NCBI GenBank assembly: GCA_934728065.1 | Contig: CAKVDW010000001.1 | Coordinates: 124,001 to 188,000 of the forward strand | Length of the DNA: 64,000 bases | Reading direction: 5' to 3' | DNA from: an uncultured Campylobacter sp. | Lineage (GTDB): Bacteria > Campylobacterota > Campylobacteria > Campylobacterales > Campylobacteraceae | Shown: positions 56,535 to 64,000 of the stretch, in pieces | How the letters are laid out: the number at the start of each line of letters is the position of its first letter | Position numbering within the stretch: the stretch's first letter is position 1 | Made by a program: the position numbers and the translations under genes | The notes under the pieces: generated by a model | Seen by the model: the letters and a program-made list of their open reading frames with translations, nothing else | Databases searched by the model: none | What the model was told of the DNA's origin: nothing

Positions 56535-57358
56535 AACAATTTGTGCTAAAAATCGCCACGAGCGATGAAAAGGGCTTGATTTACCGTATCGCTGATGTGA
56601 TTTTCAAATATCAGCTCAATATCGTCAAAAATGATGAATTCGTGGGCGAGGGGCTTTTCTTTTTCCGTGCGATTTTGGAGGGTGAGTTTGACAAAGGCTC
56701 ATTTGTAGGCACTTTAAAGGCTATGTTGCCTACTAAAACGCGAGTGGAGCTTTATGAAAAGCAAAAAAAGGACATTGTGATTTTTGCGACAAAAGAGGCG
56801 CATTGCTTGGGGGACTTGCTGATAAAGCATTACAGCAACGATCTTTTGGCAAACATTAAAGCCGTTATATCCAACTATGACGAGCTTTGCGGCTTGGTAG
56901 AGAAGTTTGAACTGCCTTACCACAGCATAAAGAGCGAAAATTTAAGCAGACAAGCGCACGAAGAGCTTATTTTGGAGTGCTTGAAACAATACAAGTTCGA
57001 TTATATCGTGCTTGCAAAGTATATGCGTATCTTATCACCCGAATTTGTCGCGCATTTTGAGGGGCAAATCATCAACATTCATCATTCATTTTTACCCGCT
57101 TTTATCGGCGCAAACCCCTACAAACAAGCCTTTGAAAGAGGCGTGAAAATCATCGGCGCAACGGCGCATTTTGTCAATAACAACCTTGATGAAGGTCCCA
57201 TCATCACGCAAGCCGTGCTCAATGTGAGCCACGAGGACAGCTGGCTGGATATGAAAAAAGCGGGGCAAAATGTCGAAAAAAATGTGCTTTCAAAGGCACT
57301 TGACTTGGTGTTTGAGGATAAGATTTTCATCTCAAACAACAAAACCATAGTGTTTTAA
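56531..57358 (+). CDS. purU: Formyltetrahydrofolate deformylase
   Basis: Hydrolyses 10-formyltetrahydrofolate to formate and THF, balancing one-carbon units for purine synthesis. From the ATG at 56531 after GGGGATAA the protein has 275 residues: an ACT domain (LKIATSDEKGLIYRIADVIF) and the formyl-transferase-like catalytic domain (YDELCGLVEKFELPYH, YMRILSPEFV, NIHHSFLPAFIGANPY, LDEGPIITQ). The start overlaps the cca stop by four bases. Complete. Confidence 0.94.
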   Translation: MKQFVLKIATSDEKGLIYRIADVIFKYQLNIVKNDEFVGEGLFFFRAILEGEFDKGSFVGTLKAMLPTKTRVELYEKQKKDIVIFATKEAHCLGDLLIKHYSNDLLANIKAVISNYDELCGLVEKFELPYHSIKSENLSRQAHEELILECLKQYKFDYIVLAKYMRILSPEFVAHFEGQIINIHHSFLPAFIGANPYKQAFERGVKIIGATAHFVNNNLDEGPIITQAVLNVSHEDSWLDMKKAGQNVEKNVLSKALDLVFEDKIFISNNKTIVF

Positions 57359-57433
57359 TGGCTTGTTTTTGGCTTTTTAAATTTGTGAATTTTGGCTATA
57401 ATCTTTCATTTTGATTTCGTAAAAAGGCTAAAA

Positions 57434-57838
57434 ATAGATAATAGCGCAAAACTTGACAAATGGAACGCCGTTAAAAAGAGTATTGACACACAAAAGATTA
57501 TCAAAAAAGCTCAAAACAAAAGGATATTTTGGGTATGTATAGGGCAAAATATCGGCAGTGAAGTGTTTGGCAAGAGTGGGATTTTCACTCGTCCTGTTTT
57601 AGTCGTCAAAGCCTTTCCTAATCACACTTTTTTGGGCGTGCCGCTTTCTAGTAAGGCGCAAAATAAAAAAGGCAAATTTTATCATAAATTCATCGATAGC
57701 AAGGGCAAAATGCAGGTTGCACTTTTAGGACAAATTCGCATTTTTGATACCAAGAGGATTGAAACCTACATAGGCAAGATAGATGATGAAAATTTTAAGC
57801 AAATCAGAGAGAAAATCAAAAATCATATAGTAGAATAA
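57434..57838 (+). CDS. PemK/MazF-like toxin, apparently without a normal start codon
   Basis: A 134-residue protein of the PemK/MazF fold: KRIFWVCIGQNIGSEVFGK, FTRPVLVVKAFPNHTFLGVPL and VALLGQIRIFDTKRIETYIG correspond to strands 1-2, the catalytic Arg region and the RNA-binding loop of MazF-type ribonucleases. Family members start about ten residues before DKWNAVKK, which here coincides with an ATA codon at 57434, six bases after AAAAAGG. The only in-frame alternative start is TTG at 57392, which overlaps a TATAAT promoter. No antitoxin gene is adjacent. It may be silent, or use ATA weakly. Confidence 0.7.
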   Translation: MDNSAKLDKWNAVKKSIDTQKIIKKAQNKRIFWVCIGQNIGSEVFGKSGIFTRPVLVVKAFPNHTFLGVPLSSKAQNKKGKFYHKFIDSKGKMQVALLGQIRIFDTKRIETYIGKIDDENFKQIREKIKNHIVE

Positions 57839-57839
57839 C

Positions 57840-57905
57840 CCCCGCACAAAGACGGGGAAACCTGCTCTTGCGAACAAGCCAAATCTCTCATCGCTGAAAG
57901 AAAAC
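57840..57905 (-). ncRNA. Candidate small RNA opposite the toxin 3' side
   Basis: On the minus strand TATAAT (57912-57917) is followed by about 65 nt with CTTG-TTCG-CAAG (a UUCG-type tetraloop hairpin) and then CCCCG-N8-CGGGG (57840-57857), a terminator-like stem. No coding frame of note. The stem directly abuts the toxin stop codon, so it may instead only be the toxin's own 3' hairpin. Not matched to a known RNA family. Confidence 0.4.
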
Positions 57906-57982
57906 GAGCAAATTATAACGCAAAAATGCTTTAATGTCAAATTTATGCGCTAACAAGCAAGGCGTAAAAAATTGAGCGTTTT

Positions 57983-58022
57983 AAAATCAACAAAAGAAAA
58001 AGTTTGAATTTTTGTTGATTTT
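57983..58022. repeat. 13-bp inverted repeat upstream of the autotransporter
   Basis: AAAATCAACAAAA (57983-57995) and TTTTGTTGATTTT (58010-58022) are perfect complements with a 14-base loop, about 45 bp before the autotransporter -10. Could be an operator or an insulating terminator. Confidence 0.5.
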
Positions 58023-58066
58023 GCTTAAATTTTCTTTTCATTGCTCTTTGTTAATCGTTTTTATTG

Positions 58067-58072
58067 TATGAT
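58067..58072 (+). promoter_or_regulatory. -10 box of the autotransporter gene
   Basis: TATGAT preceded by TTG, about 34 bp before the G tract, predicts a transcript starting near 58079. Confidence 0.45.
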
Positions 58073-58105
58073 AGACATTTACAAAGCAAAAAGCTATATT
58101 TTAAT

Positions 58106-58115
58106 GGGGGGGGGG
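58106..58115 (+). repeat. G10 homopolymer before the autotransporter start
   Basis: Ten G between an ATG (58104) and the TTG start (58125). The ATG opens a mini-frame that ends at TGA 58119 with ten G. The tract ends nine bases before the TTG, the place of a ribosome site. Confidence 0.88.
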
Positions 58116-58124
58116 ATTTGATTT

Positions 58125-60467
58125 TTGAAAAAAGCTTTATTTTTATATATATTTTTTATCAGTGTTTTAAGCGCGCAATATACAAACAGATTGCCTACAA
58201 CTCTCACGCTTAACGCTGGTGAAAATAAAACAGAAGATGCCATTGCTGATTGCACTAGTCCTTGGGAATGTATCTTTAATGCTGATAAAAACTCAAATGG
58301 TTATAGTTTTACTTACAACACGACAGGTGCTACAACTTCAACCCTAACGCTTAATGCCAAACTTCCGCAAAATCCACAAAGTAAAAACACGAATATACCT
58401 TTTTACGCTTCAACCCTTACTGTCAATAAAAATTCAACTCTTGTTTTAAATGGTTTTGAAAGTTTGAGTATCCAAAACGCCCTAAATATCAACGGCGGTT
58501 CATTGCGTTACTCCCACACCACAAATACTTCAGGTTTTGGGCTACCTACTAATGCTCGTGCTACTTTAAGCAATAATGCTCTTTTTGAGATAAATGCTGG
58601 CAAATTTACAAATAACGGCACAATCACATTAAGCAATCAATCTACCCTAAACATCAATACAGAAGGCGGAAATAAAACAAACAACTACGGTTCAATCACT
58701 AACAACAATAGCAACATAACAGTAAAAAATGATTTGTGGAATTTAGGGCAAAAACCAGCCTTAGGAGCAGCTAGTCCTTCAAGTGTAGCTACCATAACAA
58801 ACACCGATGGCACGATAACAATCGGTGGAAATTTATACAATGGAGGACAAAATTTTTCAAACAATGTTCAGTTTTGTCAAATCGGCTTTTGTGGCGGTGG
58901 CAATATCATCATCAACGGCGGCACGGTTAGCGTGGGCGGAAAGCTCGTTAGCAAGGGCGAAGACGGACAAAATTCAAGCATACAAATTAAGGGCGGAACA
59001 CTTAAAGTAACGGGTGGATTAGAAAATAAACAAGGCTCAACACTTAATTTTGGTATGTTAAACGGTGTTATGGGTAAGCTTGAGGGTGGTTTAACGAATA
59101 CAGGAACGGTGAGTGTAGATATAGATAAAAGTGTAACATTTGGACAAAGCTATCAAATCATAACAGGCACAGTAACAGGGCTTGATAACAATAATATCAT
59201 CATCAACAATCCAAATGCAAAATTTTTAGACATTACTTATAATGCTGGTAGCATTACTATAAGCCAAGCAGGCACTCAACCCCCAGCACCTCAACCCCCT
59301 CAACCGCCACAACCCCAACCGCCACAACCCCAACCTCCACAGCCACCACAGCCACAGCCTCCGCAACCGCCTACTAAATTTGATGAATATAAGGGCAGCT
59401 TAAAGCCTAGTCAAAGAGTCATTCTTGATGGATTTTTATCAAAATACGGTTCGCTTGATAATCTTTTAAAAAGCAATCTTGATATAGAAAATAGTGTTTC
59501 AGAATTTGATGAGAGTTTAAAGCAAAATTTTATTTCTCAACCTCAAAGTATGATTTCTGCTTTTAAAAATGACTCTTTGCTTATCCCTTTAAATAAAAGC
59601 TTTATTTCAAAACCCTTGGCGGCTATGGAGTTAATGCGAATTGATACGGGTAAATTTATAAATCCTTTTGAGCCTGATTCTGAATTTGATTTTTTTGCTA
59701 ATTCTTTTGGTGGAGTTTTAAGGGCTGATAAACTTAAGGGCTATTTAACAGGGCTTACTCTTGGTTCAAGTTATATGGCAGATGAAAGTCTTTCTCAGTT
59801 GCATTTTTCTTATGCTTATGGTCAAAGTTCGCAGGATTTAAGCACGCAAAGAACTAAAACTAAGGGAAATTTATTGCAAGTTGGCGTTTTTACAAGGTAT
59901 TTTTATAAAAATTTAGAAAGCGATATAAGCGCAAATGCTTTGTTGGGCTTGTTTTCAGTGGATAATAAATGGCTAGCAGATGAGTCTTTAAGCTCAAGTT
60001 CAACCTTTAACAACTATCAAGCAAATCTTGGGCTTGTTTTAGGACCTAGATTTGGCGATAAGGCTTCTTTTAAGCCCTTTTTGGGGGTGCAAAATTATTT
60101 TGAAGCACAAGATGCTTTCAGTCAAAAAGGTGGGCTTGGCTTGGAGTCAAAGGCTTACAGTTCTTACATTTTAGATGCGGTAGTTGGGCTTGAAACTCGT
60201 TATATCTTTGATGAGGCTGCTTTTGCCTTTGCTAAATTAAGCTATGAGGGCAAAATTTACAACACCCACAAAGAAATTTTTATGCGACTTGGAAATGAAA
60301 ATTTTTCTTATGAAAATGAAAGCTATAAAAACGCTTTGAGTTTAAATTTGGGTATAGAAATTTTTGCCCTTGAAAGAACAAGAATTAATGCTGAACTTTT
60401 GTATAAACATTATAATACAGGTTTGGATTATTATGGTGGTAATTTATTGCTTAAATATAATTTTTAA
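58125..60467 (+). CDS. Autotransporter adhesin (CapA-like, type Va)
   Basis: A 780-residue surface protein. The signal peptide is KKALFLYIFFISVLSAQ. The passenger (about 20-380) is Asn/Thr/Gly-rich with repeated strand-turn units (NNGTITLSNQSTLNIN, NYGSITNNNSNITV, GTVSVGGKLVSKG), as in beta-helix autotransporters. A Pro-Gln linker follows (about 386-417), then the C-terminal barrel from about 500, ending LLLKYNF. The start is TTG; no ATG in this frame lies between the tract and the signal peptide. Upstream is a G10 tract, so expression is probably phase variable. C. jejuni CapA/CapB are the nearest known type. Confidence 0.88.
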   Translation: MKKALFLYIFFISVLSAQYTNRLPTTLTLNAGENKTEDAIADCTSPWECIFNADKNSNGYSFTYNTTGATTSTLTLNAKLPQNPQSKNTNIPFYASTLTVNKNSTLVLNGFESLSIQNALNINGGSLRYSHTTNTSGFGLPTNARATLSNNALFEINAGKFTNNGTITLSNQSTLNINTEGGNKTNNYGSITNNNSNITVKNDLWNLGQKPALGAASPSSVATITNTDGTITIGGNLYNGGQNFSNNVQFCQIGFCGGGNIIINGGTVSVGGKLVSKGEDGQNSSIQIKGGTLKVTGGLENKQGSTLNFGMLNGVMGKLEGGLTNTGTVSVDIDKSVTFGQSYQIITGTVTGLDNNNIIINNPNAKFLDITYNAGSITISQAGTQPPAPQPPQPPQPQPPQPQPPQPPQPQPPQPPTKFDEYKGSLKPSQRVILDGFLSKYGSLDNLLKSNLDIENSVSEFDESLKQNFISQPQSMISAFKNDSLLIPLNKSFISKPLAAMELMRIDTGKFINPFEPDSEFDFFANSFGGVLRADKLKGYLTGLTLGSSYMADESLSQLHFSYAYGQSSQDLSTQRTKTKGNLLQVGVFTRYFYKNLESDISANALLGLFSVDNKWLADESLSSSSTFNNYQANLGLVLGPRFGDKASFKPFLGVQNYFEAQDAFSQKGGLGLESKAYSSYILDAVVGLETRYIFDEAAFAFAKLSYEGKIYNTHKEIFMRLGNENFSYENESYKNALSLNLGIEIFALERTRINAELLYKHYNTGLDYYGGNLLLKYNF
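59280..59372 (+). repeat. Tandem Pro-Gln coding repeat in the autotransporter linker
   Basis: CAACCnCCn-type units in tandem encode PQPPQPQPPQPQ. Length change would keep the frame (multiples of three) and alter the linker between passenger and barrel. Confidence 0.8.
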
Positions 60468-60487
60468 ATTTTTTTAGGAAATTTGTT

Positions 60488-61324
60488 GTGAGAAATGTTT
60501 TATTTTTGCTCTTTTTATCTTTGTTTTTAGGCGCTTGTTCCTTTGTGCAAAATGAGGATTTTACTCAAGCAAACTTAAAGGATAAAAAATTTAACATAAT
60601 TTACAATCAACAAGAATTAAGCTTTGAGGAGTTTATTTCTTTGCTTGGTGATTATGATATTATTTTACTCGGTGAAAAGCACGATAAATACAGTCATCAT
60701 CTGGCGCAATTTTTCATCATCAAAGCCTTAAGTGAAAAAGGCTCGCTTAATGTGGCTTTTGAAATGTTAAGCACGGATAAACAAGATATAATCAACAAGG
60801 CAAAATCAAACAAGCAAAGCGTTAAACCAAAGGATTTAAGCAAGGTGCTTGAATGGGAAAAGGGCTGGAAATGGGAGGATTACAAGGGCATTGTTGAGTT
60901 TGTTTTTTATAATGATATAAAACTGAGTGCGGCAAATATTTCAGGCAGTGAAATAAAAAGCATTTATAAGGGCGCAAAAGAGCTTGATGGCGTTGTATCC
61001 ACAAAGGCAAAGGTTAAGGAGAATATCAAACAAATCATAGCCACTAGCCATAAGCTTGATATAAATAATGCTCAAAATTCCACTCTGCTTGATAAATTCG
61101 TGCAAATTCAACAATACAAAGACAGACAAATGGCAAACACTCTTACACAAAGCAAGCAAAAGGCTGTGCTTATAGCTGGAGCTTGTCATACTGATAAAAA
61201 TATAGGTGTTCCTTTACACATAAAAGACTTGAAAGCTCGTAAAAAGGTCGCTGTTGTTATATTTGATGCTTATAAGGCTGAAAATTGCTCTAATGCTGAC
61301 TTTGTTTGGAATTTTAAACGGTAA
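60488..61324 (+). CDS. chaN: ChaN-family haem-binding lipoprotein
   Basis: A 278-residue lipoprotein with lipobox LFLGAC. The ChaN/TIKI fold motifs are IILLGEKHDKYSHHLAQ, VAFEMLSTDKQ and LIAGACHTDKNIGVP. C. jejuni ChaN binds haem as a dimer and belongs to the iron regulon (recalled). Start GTG at 60488 after AGGAAATTTGTT. It follows the autotransporter by 20 bp, so both may be on one transcript. Together with the receptor at 2944 it is an iron-related surface gene. Confidence 0.85.
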   Translation: MRNVLFLLFLSLFLGACSFVQNEDFTQANLKDKKFNIIYNQQELSFEEFISLLGDYDIILLGEKHDKYSHHLAQFFIIKALSEKGSLNVAFEMLSTDKQDIINKAKSNKQSVKPKDLSKVLEWEKGWKWEDYKGIVEFVFYNDIKLSAANISGSEIKSIYKGAKELDGVVSTKAKVKENIKQIIATSHKLDINNAQNSTLLDKFVQIQQYKDRQMANTLTQSKQKAVLIAGACHTDKNIGVPLHIKDLKARKKVAVVIFDAYKAENCSNADFVWNFKR

Positions 61325-61394
61325 ATTTTGGTAAAAAATTTAAATTTACTGTTAAGTTTTTTGAAATTTTGTCGATTTTTAATCCTAATATAGC

Positions 61395-61400
61395 TATAAT
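61395..61400 (+). promoter_or_regulatory. -10 box before the small exported gene and EF-hand genes
   Basis: TATAAT preceded by AGC, 31 bp before the ATG at 61432. Confidence 0.5.
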
Positions 61401-61431
61401 GCTAATATGAAAATCAAAAAAAGAGATGTCA

Positions 61432-61632
61432 ATGAAAAAGCTGATTTTAGCTTTAAGCGTGGTTCTTGTAAGTTTTGTTACAGCAAATGATATAGAAGAT
61501 AGGTCTGCCAAATACAACATTCTTAGAGAACATTGGATGAGTGGTTCTCGTCAAGACTATAGTTGCGGATACTCAAACAGTATTGACGATATTTTTTGTC
61601 GTTTAAGAAAATATACTGTGGTAAGAGACTAA
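61432..61632 (+). CDS. Small exported protein of unknown function
   Basis: A 66-residue protein with a signal peptide (KKLILALSVVLVSFVTA) and a 48-residue mature part with two Cys (YSCGYSNSIDDIFCRL), likely forming one disulphide. The ATG at 61432 follows AAAGAGATGTC; another ATG is two codons earlier. I do not recognise it. Its TAA overlaps the ATG of the first EF-hand gene (TAATG), so translation of the two is coupled. Confidence 0.6.
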   Translation: MKKLILALSVVLVSFVTANDIEDRSAKYNILREHWMSGSRQDYSCGYSNSIDDIFCRLRKYTVVRD

Positions 61633-62567
61633 TGGCATTTGTATTAGCTTCTAATTTTACAAAGCTTAATGACTCCTTGATAGAATCAAACAAGCCTTTT
61701 ATAAGTGCTAAAAGCAAAGAAGCCTTGCTTGAGGAAAACAAAATCTCTTTGCAAAATGTCATTAAAACAGCACCTGATGATTATAATACAGAGGCAAATT
61801 TAGGAAAAGACTTTGTCAAGGTAGCTTTTGAGGACAAGATAAGTGGGCAAATGGTGCTTACAAATTTAAGCTCTGCTAATCTTGCTCTTTTAAAAAATAA
61901 TTTTGAGGAAAATGACTTTTTCTTAAGAGATGATGGCATTTTAAGGCTAAATGGCAAGGCTCAAAATTTCATTTCAGGCTGGTTTGAAAAGGTGGCTTAT
62001 GATATGAATTTGCTTGGTGCTGATAAAGATAAAAATGGGCTTGTTAGTGGAGGCGAGCTTTATGACAGTTTTTATTATGTCGCGCCTTTTGCGCCTGATA
62101 GCGGCGCTAAAATCGCTTATGGAGAAAGCAGTGCCATCTTTGAACGCAATGTAGAAAGAAGTATAGAGGATGCTTTAAATTCTGTGTTGCTCGATGATAA
62201 AAATGTGGATAATAAGATTAGCTTTGCCGAGTATTTTGGCTTAGAAAAAATGCTTCCGCAAGAAATACAAGAAATGCACAGCGATATAAAAATAGACTTT
62301 TCGCTTCTTAACCGCACGACAATCAAAATGCCTAAAAAAGCCACCTTGCAAGAAAAAGTTGCCGAGCAAGGTTTAGCCTCTTTAAGTGCTGATGAATTAG
62401 AAAGATTTAAAATTCAAAACCCAACAGAATACGAAAGACTAACACAAAATCAACAAAAAGTCGAATCAAACAACGAAGAGCTACAAGCTCTTACAGATAC
62501 ACTCAAACAAGACTTTATAAAGCAAATTAAAGAACAAAGCCTAAGTTTGATTGACATTAGAGCATAA
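61632..62567 (+). CDS. EF-hand protein, paralogue 1
   Basis: A 311-residue protein with no signal peptide. Two canonical 12-residue EF-hand loops are visible: D131-x-D133-x-N135-G ending E142 (ADKDKNGLVSGGEL) and D189-x-N191-x-D193 ending E200 (DDKNVDNKISFAEYFG), so Ca2+ binding is likely. N-terminal SKEALLEENKISLQNVIKTA and FFLRDDGILRLNGKAQNF are shared with the next gene, as are the last 70 residues (KVAEQGLASLSADELERF to SLSLIDIRA). Function unknown; I found no family name. The ATG at 61632 overlaps the preceding stop; a longer frame to 61596 is unlikely. Confidence 0.75.
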   Translation: MAFVLASNFTKLNDSLIESNKPFISAKSKEALLEENKISLQNVIKTAPDDYNTEANLGKDFVKVAFEDKISGQMVLTNLSSANLALLKNNFEENDFFLRDDGILRLNGKAQNFISGWFEKVAYDMNLLGADKDKNGLVSGGELYDSFYYVAPFAPDSGAKIAYGESSAIFERNVERSIEDALNSVLLDDKNVDNKISFAEYFGLEKMLPQEIQEMHSDIKIDFSLLNRTTIKMPKKATLQEKVAEQGLASLSADELERFKIQNPTEYERLTQNQQKVESNNEELQALTDTLKQDFIKQIKEQSLSLIDIRA

Positions 62568-62579
62568 AATAAGCTTTTT
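62353..62579 (+). repeat. 227-bp direct repeat, copy 1 (3' end of EF-hand gene 1)
   Basis: Matches 63459-63685 with a single mismatch (A at 62423, C at 63529). It covers the last 71 codons, the stop and 12 bases beyond. Confidence 0.95.
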
Positions 62580-62665
62580 GAGTTTTTGAAATTTGTTGAT
62601 TTAAAGAAATTTTGGCATTTGCTTGTGTTGTAAGGATAAAATTTAAAAATAAGGATAAATATTTA

Positions 62666-63673
62666 ATGACAAATTATTCAGCCGAACTTTCATCAGGGGT
62701 TAAGGTTACGGGACTTAATGAGCCTTTGACCTTATCTTCTAGGGTGTTTATTAGGGAAAAAAGCAAAGAAGCCTTGCTTGAGGAAAATAAAACCTCTTTG
62801 CAAAATGTCATCAAAACAGCACCTGATGATTATAAGGCGAATTTAAATGAGTATTATGTAAAAATTGCCTTTGAAGATGAAAAAAGCAAACAGCTTGTCA
62901 GTGTAAATGTGGGCTATGGCACTGTTCTTAATTTAATGACAAAATTTAAAGATGAAAATGACTTTTTCTTAAGAGATGATGGTATTTTAAGGCTAAATGG
63001 CAAGGCTCAAAATTTTGTATCAGGCTGGTTTGAAAAGGCGGCTTATGATATGAATTTGCTTGGTGCCGATAAAGATAAAAACGGGCTTGTTGAGGACAAA
63101 GAATTGCTTGAAACATTTTATTATCAAACGCCGCATTTTAGACCTTATTTGCAAGGAAGTGAGCTTCATTTGCAAGGGGGCTTAAAGATTGATTTTAGCA
63201 AAAGTGTGGCAACGGAAAATGTAAGTCAAAGGCAAATGCAAACTGTTTTAAATGGATTTTTATCCCTAGATAAAAATATGAATGGAGAAATCAGCTTTGC
63301 CGAATACTTTGGCGATGAAACAATGCTTTTAGCACAAGCTGAAGGTTTATCTAGCGGTGGAGGCGGTTCAAGCTCATCGCCCATTAGTGCAGAAGAAATT
63401 GAAAAGCTTAAAAAATGGTTTGAAGAATTGATGAGGAAAAACACAGAAAACATTAAGAAAAAAGTTGCCGAGCAAGGTTTAGCCTCTTTAAGTGCTGATG
63501 AATTAGAAAGATTTAAAATTCAAAACCCCACAGAATACGAAAGACTAACACAAAATCAACAAAAAGTCGAATCAAACAACGAAGAGCTACAAGCTCTTAC
63601 AGATACACTCAAACAAGACTTTATAAAGCAAATTAAAGAACAAAGCCTAAGTTTGATTGACATTAGAGCATAA
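62666..63673 (+). CDS. EF-hand protein, paralogue 2
   Basis: A 335-residue paralogue of the preceding gene. The ATG at 62666 follows AAGGATAAATATTTA; the frame opens at 62612 without support. EF-hand loops are D135-x-D137-x-N139-G to E146 (DKDKNGLVEDKEL) and D202-x-N204-x-N206-G to E213 (LDKNMNGEISFAEYFG). A Ser/Gly run (SSGGGGSSSS) links them to a helix-rich end, whose last 70 residues are identical to paralogue 1. No signal peptide or membrane segment. Unknown function; Ca2+-binding cytoplasmic or non-classically exported proteins are both possible. Confidence 0.75.
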   Translation: MTNYSAELSSGVKVTGLNEPLTLSSRVFIREKSKEALLEENKTSLQNVIKTAPDDYKANLNEYYVKIAFEDEKSKQLVSVNVGYGTVLNLMTKFKDENDFFLRDDGILRLNGKAQNFVSGWFEKAAYDMNLLGADKDKNGLVEDKELLETFYYQTPHFRPYLQGSELHLQGGLKIDFSKSVATENVSQRQMQTVLNGFLSLDKNMNGEISFAEYFGDETMLLAQAEGLSSGGGGSSSSPISAEEIEKLKKWFEELMRKNTENIKKKVAEQGLASLSADELERFKIQNPTEYERLTQNQQKVESNNEELQALTDTLKQDFIKQIKEQSLSLIDIRA

Positions 63674-63685
63674 AATAAGCTTTTT
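63459..63685 (+). repeat. 227-bp direct repeat, copy 2 (3' end of EF-hand gene 2)
   Basis: See copy 1; 226 of 227 bases identical. Offset between copies is 1106 bp. Confidence 0.95.
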
Positions 63686-63739
63686 TACCACTTTGTTATT
63701 ATCATTATGCTACAATATCCTTAAATTTTAAGGGTAAAA

Positions 63740-64000
63740 ATGGCAAAAAATGTTGAAAAAAACACTGTTTCAGTGGTGGTTTTAGCCGCTGGGCTTGGCA
63801 CAAGAATGAAGTCAAACAAAGCCAAAGTTTTGCAAAAAATTTGTGGCAAAAGTATGATTTTGCATATCTTAAAGCAGGCTTACGCGCTGAGTGATGATGT
63901 GTGCGTGGTGCTTTCTCATCAAAAAGAGCTTGTAGAAGATGAAATCATCAAAGAATTCCCAAACACTCGCTTTTTGGAGCAGGATTTAAAAAACTATGCT
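63740..64000 (+). CDS. glmU: GlmU, N-terminal 87 residues (cut by window edge)
   Basis: Bifunctional N-acetylglucosamine-1-phosphate uridyltransferase / glucosamine-1-phosphate acetyltransferase for UDP-GlcNAc. The nucleotidyltransferase motif is [20 protein letters not shown], followed by [24 protein letters not shown] precedes the ATG, and TACAAT (63711-63716) is a probable -10. The frame runs off the right edge, so only the start of the pyrophosphorylase domain is seen. Confidence 0.93.
   Translation, partial: MAKNVEKNTVSVVVLAAGLGTRMKSNKAKVLQKICGKSMILHILKQAYALSDDVCVVLSHQKELVEDEIIKEFPNTRFLEQDLKNYA

Noticed and set aside
1..64000. tRNA genes, rRNA, CRISPR arrays, prophage or IS elements
   Set aside because: I saw no tRNA-like cloverleaf, no rRNA sequence, no regularly spaced repeats and no transposase or integrase frame in this window.

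Overview
This window comes from an AT-rich epsilonproteobacterium, almost certainly a Campylobacter that is related to C. jejuni but not C. jejuni itself. The evidence is the fumarate reductase C-A-B operon followed by a dynamin-like protein pair, the flaG-fliD-fliS cluster, a CiaD-like gene beside cca and purU, a CapA-like autotransporter, homopolymeric G tracts, short intergenic gaps and extended -10 boxes without clear -35 elements. Comparisons with C. jejuni gene order are from memory. The window reads as a patchwork of blocks that are each collinear with C. jejuni but joined differently.

Layout. 1-1623: a DAHP synthase fragment, rplS and trmD, all on the minus strand. 1700-5000: an accessory block with a switched-off polysaccharide pyruvyl transferase-family gene (T18 promoter tract, G12 coding tract) and a TonB-dependent receptor behind a Fur-like palindrome. 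5084-7791: efp, a methyltransferase and a cold-shock-fold/receiver-like protein. 7824-14052: 6S RNA, purD, an RDD protein, lptD and pnp. 14086-18878: an MFS exporter, ppk, and a divergent metal-efflux pair (His-rich CDF exporter and RcnR-like sensor). 19230-28338: a Sel1-repeat protein, a dynamin-like pair, frdBAC and lgt. 28423-33429: a lipoprotein, a PilM/N/O-like trio, an acyltransferase, miaB and an HP0268-family protein. 33570-38585: nusA, lpxD, dnaB, ispG and rnpB. 38576-44019: fliT-like, fliS, fliD, flaG and ubiD. 44020-44620: a cluster of inverted intergenic repeats. 44621-50705: hemC, fxsA, proS, hemA, a polyprenyl synthase and two small epsilonproteobacterial genes. 50805-57358: ftsK, pepD, a small TPR-like gene, a ciaD-like gene, cca and purU. 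57434-63685: an accessory block with a PemK/MazF-like toxin, a candidate small RNA, an autotransporter, a ChaN lipoprotein, a small exported protein and two EF-hand paralogues. 63740-64000: the start of glmU.

How it fits together. Most genes are housekeeping: translation, respiration on fumarate/succinate, haem, isoprenoid, lipid A and flagellar cap assembly. The variable part is at the cell surface. Four G tracts of 9-12 bases sit in or just before genes for surface products (sugar modification, iron uptake, flagellar FlaG, autotransporter), so this strain can probably vary its surface by slippage. In flaG and the autotransporter the G tract occupies the ribosome-binding position rather than the coding sequence. 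The least explained part is the pair of EF-hand proteins at 61632-63673, which share an almost identical 227-bp 3' end although their middles have diverged.
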